Assembly: GCF_963169125.1 (NCBI RefSeq)
Contig: NC_084794.1
Location: 155,506,858 to 155,570,857, forward strand
From: Humulus lupulus
Lineage: Eukaryota > Streptophyta > Magnoliopsida > Rosales > Cannabaceae
Length of the DNA: 64,000 nt
Direction of reading: 5' to 3'
The notes beneath the pieces were generated by a model that worked only from the letters and a program-made list of their open reading frames with translations, was not told where the DNA came from and did not search any database. A program made the position numbers and the translations under genes. Positions 58,684-64,000 of this stretch are shown piece after piece. Numbering within the stretch: position 1 is the stretch's first letter; every line of letters begins with the position of its first letter.

Positions 58684-61377
58684 ATGGCACCCCCTAAGAA
58701 GAAATCTGCGAGCTCATCTACTCAACGCAAAGATAAAGGGAAGCAGGTCGCCCCTGACTCTCCTATTCCGCATTTCAGTCCGGTAGTGGAGAAAGAAGTT
58801 CCTGTCGACCCCAACGCATTCTTCGAGGCCGAGCACATAATCTAAAAAATCACGACTCAGGGGAAAGTGAATAAAATCATGCTGAGTCACAACATTGAGA
58901 TGGGAGTGGGTGGTCTCCTCACCTAACTTGCGCTTTAAAGGGAAAGGAGTGTGCCCTTTCCAAGATGACTTTACAGCCTAGAGTGATTAGCATCTGAAGG
59001 CTGGTGCCTTCCTTCCCCTGGACCAGTATTTCGTGGACTTCTTAAACTACGTGAAACTGGCTCCCTTCTAGCTCCCCCTAAATTCATACAAACTTTTGGC
59101 GGGGCTGAAATATCTATTATTGAGGCATGAGTGGGAGGTCCCCTTTCTAGCGGATATTTTGTACTTTTTCTGTCTCAAAGCAAGCCCCGACCAGAGAGGA
59201 CGAGGTGATGGGTTTTATCACCTCACACGATTTCCAAACTCTGCCTCCGTCATTGAGCTTCCCAGCAATCCAAACGAATATAATGATTTATTATTTATGT
59301 TGAATGGTTTCAAGAATTGCGAACACCGATACTTCAACCGACCTCATAAGTCTTCTACCTTTGTAAATTAAGCTCATGAATTTTTATTCCTTCTACTTAT
59401 TTTTTTTTGCACATGTCTTGATTGAGTTTGTTTCTTGTGCAACCATATTCGTCAGGACGAAAAAATCTATGACTCTCAGGGGTCAGTATGAGAAATTGTC
59501 CCTCCTTTGCCCTGGGGAAAAGGATTATCTCCAGGTCGTGAATGATGTCACGATGTTGGCTTGTAAATTGATCGGCGAGGGTCAAACACTGACTTTGAGG
59601 ATCCGAGCTCCTCTTCCGGTGATCCTCGAGCTTCCCTCATCCCAAGAGGCTTTGCCAACCATTGAGGACACCGACAAGGAAGAGGCCAAGGTGCCTCTCA
59701 TACGGAAAAGACGGGCTTCCGAAGCTAATCAAAGACCTGATCGTGAACGAGCTGCTTTTGGAGCAGCAACCGGCTCCTCCAGCCAAGGTAACCCATACCT
59801 TTTTAGGGAGTTAGATCAGGCTACTGCTAGCCGTAGGTTAGTACGTTTTAACCCCAATCAGCTAGTTAGTCGCCACCCCATCGATCCAAACCTAAATGTA
59901 ACTCTCCTCCAATGCGTGGATCGCTTGGTGGTACGCTACGACCACAACTATCCCAAAGGCACCATTGTAGTTGACAACATGCTGAACTTTAGATCATATA
60001 TCTTTGAAGAGTATGGAACCAATCTTAGGACTTGGCCTTCTCTGCTCTAGGGAGCATTTGCTCCTGGGTTTAGGAAGTATGTAGACGAATCCAGCCCCGA
60101 TGAGGGACCTGAACCCCCTAGGATCTTAGAGACTGTATCCTTAGATTCCCCCTCCCCTCCGTTAATCCCAGAGTCGGAGGTCATGCTTAGCCCAGTTCAT
60201 ACAGCCGAGCTGGTGATAATAGATTCCTCCCCAGCTCAGAGGGTAGAATCTTTATCTTCCCCCTTCTTTTTTGTATATATTTGAAACATTACTTTTGTGA
60301 ATTAACTCATTTTTTTCTTTTCTGGTGAAGAGGTGGAATCAATAGGAGCCCCCGAACTAAGGACTGCCTTTCAGGCTAAAAATTTCAGAATGGGCACCGT
60401 CGTGAAGAGGCCCAGGGGGACGAAGAAGGCCACCCCTAAAACGAGGGATACCACAAAATCCCCATCTAAGGGTAAAGGAACGAGCTCCGCTCGGGAGCCA
60501 GCTCCAGTGACTACTGTCGTCGTTGGGAAAGTTCCTCCTCCTCCCCCTTGACTCATGCCTCCACCTCCCCAAGTAATTCAAGCCGAGGCCCCATCGTTCG
60601 AATACCGGTTGAGCCACAGGACCTGGAAAAGATCCCCGAGGCCTTTTGGGGTATAGTGTATGAGACAACGACTTATATGGTGGGCCATGCATATAAAGCC
60701 AGTGTGAGGGATCTGAGAGCCATAGAGGAGGGCAGCCCGGAGGATGTCCTCGAATCTGCCATGGGGATGAACCTCACCATGAGTCCTTGTCCCACATCTG
60801 ATTCTTTTTTGTTTACTGTGTTCTTCCTCTTTTTTTTATTTGAACATGTTTTGTTATTCTGCAGTCCGTTCTGGCCCAATACCGAAGCATAGCTCGTGCT
60901 AACGCCAGAAATGAAGATATCCGAGCCGAGCTGGCCACTGCCAAGGCCACCCTGAATGTTGCTCAGGAAAATGTGCATGCTGCTAAGGCCGCTCTTATCT
61001 CTTCCCAAGAAAGCAAGCAGGCCACAAAGACTGCATTATCCACCTCCCAAGCTTAGGCCATAGAGGCGAACCACCGTTCTGAACAGCTTCAGGCCGATAA
61101 TGATGAGCTCAAAGAAAAACTTCTCGAGGCCAAAGTAAAAGCCAAGGAGGAAGCGACAGTGTCATCATCAACCATGGAGGAGATGCTTTACCATTGCTGG
61201 GCTTTCAACCAGGACGGGAACTTCTGTTTCATGGAGCCCAGGCTGTGGGATCCATACCGTGCTAAATTCAAGGTTAAGTTTTTGCAAGAACCCTCGGAGA
61301 CTGGTGAGGCTTCCGAAGTGGCAGAGGGAGATGGTGAGGAAGTTACTTCGGTGGAGCGAGCTGACAGAGCCCAATGA
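58684..61377 (+). pseudogene. Antisense multi-exon ORF of Tat element T (gypsy-associated plant protein), decayed
   Basis: The ATG at 58684 opens MAPPKKKSASSSTQRKDKGK, a basic low-complexity N-terminus, and runs to a TAA at 58843. After a frame change, a conserved block reads AGAFLPLDQYFVDFLNYVKL, NSYKLLAGLKYLLL, then SPDQRGRGDGFYHLTRFPNS and FMLNGFKNCEHRYFNRP (59000-59360). This resembles the plant family once labelled 'putative gypsy type transposon' (PF04195-like). Splice-like sites suggest introns at 59363-59455, about 60240-60329 and about 60780-60864. The last exon (60865-61377) is a charged coiled coil (NARNEDIRAELATAKATLN) ending with YHCWAFNQDGNFCFMEPRLW and an acidic tail. Stops at 58843, about 59070, 60048 and 61054 and shifted frames near 58900 and 60580 indicate decay. 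Its role in Tat elements is unknown. Confidence 0.7.
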
Positions 61378-61687
61378 TCTCTTTTATGATTTTCTTTGTA
61401 CTTGTCTAATAATCTTTCGGTATTAAACAATTGCCTTCAGGCTTAGCTCAATGTTATTTCTCCTTGATGTGACAATATATTTGTTTGTTTTATTTCAATA
61501 TATATCTAACTTGTGGTTTGTTTGTCTTTCCTTTATTATTTTCTCATGTTATATGAATCCTCAGATTCTTGTACATTCGAAAGTTTAGGGATGGACTTTT
61601 AGATAGAGATAGATTTTACCAAACTTGATTATGTCAAATTTTTTGTTCGCTTATTTACGTCATACCTATTAAGAATCAGCCCTCGAA
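61378..61687. other. Spacer after the antisense ORF
   Basis: A+T-rich sequence with no coding domain on either strand. It is the presumed 3' untranslated region of the antisense ORF, and 'ggtattaaacaattgcc' near 61420 is a possible polyadenylation area. Confidence 0.4.
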
Positions 61688-62150
61688 CCTGGTTATATTC
61701 AGGGTTTTTTATGATTTAAACTTAGTTCGTACTAGGTTTATTGAAAGTTAGAGCTTTAAAAAGCAGTTGAATAATCAATTTTTCCAAACTTCTAAGTTTC
61801 AGACCTGGTTATATCCAGGGTTTTAGATGATTTAAACTTAGTTCGTGGTAGGTTTATTAAAAACTCGAGCTTTAAAAAGCCGTTGAATAATAAATTTTTC
61901 CAAGTTCTAAGTTTTGGACCTGGTTATATCTAGGGTTTTAAATGAGTTAAACTTAGTTTGTGCTAGGTTTATTGAAAAGTCGAGCTTTAGAAAGCCGTTG
62001 AATAATCAATTTTTCCAAGCTTCTAAGTTTCGGACTTGGTTATATCAAGGGTTTTAGATGATTTAAATTTAGTTCGTGCTAGGTTTATTGAAAACTTGAT
62101 CTTTAAAAAGCCATTGAATAATCAATTTTTCCAAGCTTCTACGTTTTGGA
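61688..62150. repeat. 116-bp tandem array in element T
   Basis: Four units start at 61688, 61804, 61919 and 62035 and end at 62150, with a period of 115-116 bp. Each contains 'cctggttatatccagggttt', 'aaacttagttcgtgctaggt' and 'agccgttgaataatcaattt'. Divergence between units is modest. Tandem repeats in the pol-LTR spacer are a known trait of Tat-lineage elements. Confidence 0.9.
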
Positions 62151-62399
62151 CCTTATCTGAGTAGGCTTGATTTCTTAGTTTTAAAAGAACTTTTCACTAA
62201 AAATCTTGCCGACCTTGGTTATGTGCCCCCTAAGTGACCAGAATGTATAAACTTTCCTGATTGCTTTTACACATATGAGAACACGAACTCACAATAATAA
62301 AACTAAGAAATGATTTTTTAATAATCCATCTATTGTTTAATTGAAATGACTTGTATAAATAAGCCTTACATTGACATTAGTACTATTGATAATACTTTT
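62151..62399. other. Non-coding spacer between the 116-bp array and pol
   Basis: No domain or repeat is recognised. The sequence is A+T-rich and separates the tandem array from the end of pol on the minus strand. Confidence 0.4.
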
Positions 62400-63440
62400 T
62401 CAAGTGAAGGGCATTCCAGGTCCGTGGGACTACTTCCAAATAAAGTCGAGCTATCTTAAAAGTTCCCTCACGCAAGACTTCTACGATCTGATATGGTCCT
62501 CCCCAGTTCGGGCCCAGTACACCATCCCTTAGGACTTTATTTGCCAAAAATACCCTTCGAGAACTAGTTTGCCTAATCTAAGTTTGCACCCCTTAACTTT
62601 AGAATTGAAATGGTGAGTGATCTTTTGTTGATAATGGGTGAGCTGTAACTGCGATTCCTCTCGTTTTTCTTCGATCACATCGAGAGACGCATTAAGTAGC
62701 CGTCATTTTATTCTTGATCAAGTGTCCTTTGCATGTGAGTAGTTACCATGGCTTCGATTGGAAGCATGGCCTCGCTTCCAAAAGTTAAGGAAAAAGGAGT
62801 ATGCCTCATGGAGGTCCTGTGAGAAATTTGGTAGGCCCAAAGTACTTGCGGGAGCTGTTTGGGCCATAGACCTTTGGCTTTGTCCAACCTCTTCTTTAGG
62901 CTCACCTTAAGGGTTTTGTTTACAACCTCGACGTGCTTGTTGGCTTGTGGGTATGCTACCAACGAGAAACTATTCGTGATGCCATATTTTTCACAGAAGT
63001 TAGTGAAGAGATCATTGTCGAATTGCATCCCATTGTCTGACACGATCTTCTTAGGAAGTCCAAATTGATATATAATACTCTTCACCACAAAGTCTAGGAC
63101 TCTTGTTGAGGTGATGGTTGCCAGAGGCTTGGCTTCTACCCACTTCGTGAAGTAATCGATCTCCACCACCACATATCAAAATCGTCCCTTTCCCATAGGT
63201 AGGGAACCTATTAGGTCGATTCCCCATGCTGCAAATGGCCAGGGGATGAAATCATCGTTAGCTCGACTAGAGCAGCTCGGGCAACTATGGCGAAACACTG
63301 ATATTTGTTGCATTTTTGAACGTATGAGATCGAATCTTTCGTTAAAGTGGGCCAAAAGTAGCCCTGCTTCGATGCCAAGTTTTGCCGCCCAGCGTGATCT
63401 CCACAAAATCCTTCGTGTATTTCCTATAAAATTGTTTTGG
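62400..63440 (-). pseudogene. Element T integrase and Pol C-terminus
   Basis: Minus strand. The HHCC finger reads HEGFCGDHAGRQNLASKQGY and later CNKYQC (about 63420-63290). The frame then shifts into FAAWGIDLIGSLPMGKGRF with the first catalytic Asp and a TGA at 63176. EIDYFTKWVEAKPLATITST follows, then KKIVSDNGMQF (second Asp) and NKHVEVVNKTLK (Glu), LWAYQISHRTSMRHTPFSL and FGSEAMLPIEA. C-terminal blocks YQQKITHHFNSKVKG, LGKLVLEGYF and REGTFKIARLYL are readable down to about 62400. The combination is typical of the Tat lineage of Ty3/gypsy. Confidence 0.88.
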
Positions 63441-64000
63441 CTTCCTCAGGCAGAACACATCGCAGGAGGGCAACAAATGACCTCGCCGATAAAGGGTTCC
63501 ATCTACCATTATGTACCGTGGAGCTTGATAGCGTATCTCCCTCACCCCTTTTTTGCCATCAAGTAATTTTCCATCCGCGAGATATTCCACTATAGGAGTC
63601 ATCCAGGTTGGTCTTATGTCAATCATTCCGACCACCATCATTTCTCCTGTTACACTTGGGCTCTCCAAGAACTCCACCGGCACTACATCTAGTGTTTCTG
63701 CCTCTTTGGTGGTAGAAAGTCGAGCCAGAGCGTCGACATTAGAATTATGCTCACGGGGTATTTGTTCGATAGAGCTGTATTCAAATTCAAACAGTTCCCC
63801 TCTTACCTTAGCCAGGTAGGCCGCCATCATGATGCCTCAAGCTTGATACTCTCCCAATACCCGATTGACCGTGAGTTGGGAATCGCTATAGCATTGGATG
63901 GCTTTCGCCTTGAGCTCTCTCGCCACCCTTGGCCCTGCTAGTAAGGCCTCATATTCTGCTTTGTTGTTGGATGTCTCAAATCTGAATCTTAGAGCTGTAT
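63441..64000 (-). pseudogene. Element T RNase H and linker (continues past window)
   Basis: On the minus strand from the window edge, RNase H is readable in pieces: a Lys/Glu-rich helix near 63940-63900 (RVARELKAKAIQ-like), SDSQLTVN near 63880, then MMAAYLAKVRGELFEFEYSS and IEQIPREHNSNVDALARLST (63830-63710). A linker with GVREIRYQAPRYIMVDGTLY and RRGHLLPS follows, leading toward the integrase finger. Frame changes occur near 63840 and 63450. The ASNxxAEYEAL-like start of RNase H lies at the window edge, so RT must lie beyond it. Confidence 0.8.

Larger units (their letters stand above)
36275..64000 (-). mobile_element. Ty1/copia retrotransposon Z, heavily nested, extends past window
   Basis: Minus-oriented element: 3' LTR 36275-43994 (with two insertions), interior 43995-49805 (with one insertion), and 5' LTR from 49806 onward (with at least two insertions, end beyond the window). 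The methionine-tRNA primer-binding site and the polypurine tract sit at the correct junctions. The interior encodes degraded copia Pol and a Gag N-terminus. It inserted in the Gag of copia Y. The left flanking 5-mer is tcctt, and the right copy lies outside the window. Confidence 0.85.
56973..64000 (-). mobile_element. Ty3/gypsy Tat-lineage element T (partial, extends past window)
   Basis: On the minus strand the window holds the end of Pol (RNase H and integrase, 64000 to about 62400), a spacer with a 116-bp tandem array, an antisense multi-exon ORF (57954-61377, plus strand), a polypurine tract and the 3' LTR (56973-57695). A long region between pol and the 3' LTR with tandem repeats and an antisense ORF is known from Tat-lineage elements such as Grande and RIRE2. 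It inserted in the Z 5' LTR after caatc (56968-56972). The other end is outside the window. Confidence 0.85.

Noticed and set aside
60357..61430. Minus-strand open frames opposite the antisense ORF of element T
   Set aside because: They are shadows of the plus-strand exons, with no domains. Pol of element T ends near 62400.

Overview
This 64 kb window is plant nuclear heterochromatin or intergenic space, almost certainly from a eudicot. The evidence is plant-type Ty1/copia and Ty3/gypsy retrotransposons, a plant L1-type LINE, a CACTA-like terminus, plant TATA boxes and a high A+T background. I recognise no host gene, tRNA, rRNA or bacterial feature. The species cannot be fixed from the sequence alone.

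Layout. Positions 1-994 hold a truncated gypsy LTR and a short coding scrap. A copia element (X) lies at 2391-7696 on the plus strand, with one uninterrupted frame broken only by stop codons. Positions 7697-11200 are A+T-rich DNA with two long foldback repeats and a CACTA-like terminus. From about 11.2 kb onward the DNA is a nest of insertions. Scattered minus-strand pieces of a copia family (Y) at 11.3-12.4, 30.1-30.5 and 34.0-36.3 kb form the substrate. A minus-strand gypsy element with a Gag remnant (O, 12416-30064) carries a Tekay/Del-like gypsy element (G, 16682-28415), whose 5' LTR carries a solo LTR (D1). A solo copia LTR (A1, 30939-33588) carries another solo LTR (B1). A second minus-strand copia element (Z) starts at 36275 and runs past the window edge. 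Its 3' LTR contains a LINE and a solo G-type LTR, and its interior contains solo LTR D2. Its 5' LTR contains an Athila-like non-coding element (C, 50771-56341, itself carrying solo LTR B2) and a Tat-lineage gypsy element (T, 56973 to beyond 64000).

Most nesting calls rest on target-site duplications read directly at both ends: AAGGG (G), GGCCG (D1), TATGA (A1), TACAT (B1), GATGA (G-type solo LTR), ATATA (B2), CTTAT/CTTAC (C) and TTACCATTTT (LINE).

The most interesting region is 57.9-61.4 kb. There, on the strand opposite to element T's gag-pol, is a separate multi-exon reading frame with its own TATA box, a leader intron with a TACTAAC branch point, and a C-terminal coiled-coil exon. It matches the additional antisense ORF known in some Tat elements. 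This copy carries stops and frame changes. Other notable structures are a perfect 34-bp inverted repeat inside one solo LTR, a hairpin kept at the same LTR position in different copies with different arm sequences, and several minisatellites inside LTRs and retrotransposon spacers. No element in the window appears intact.
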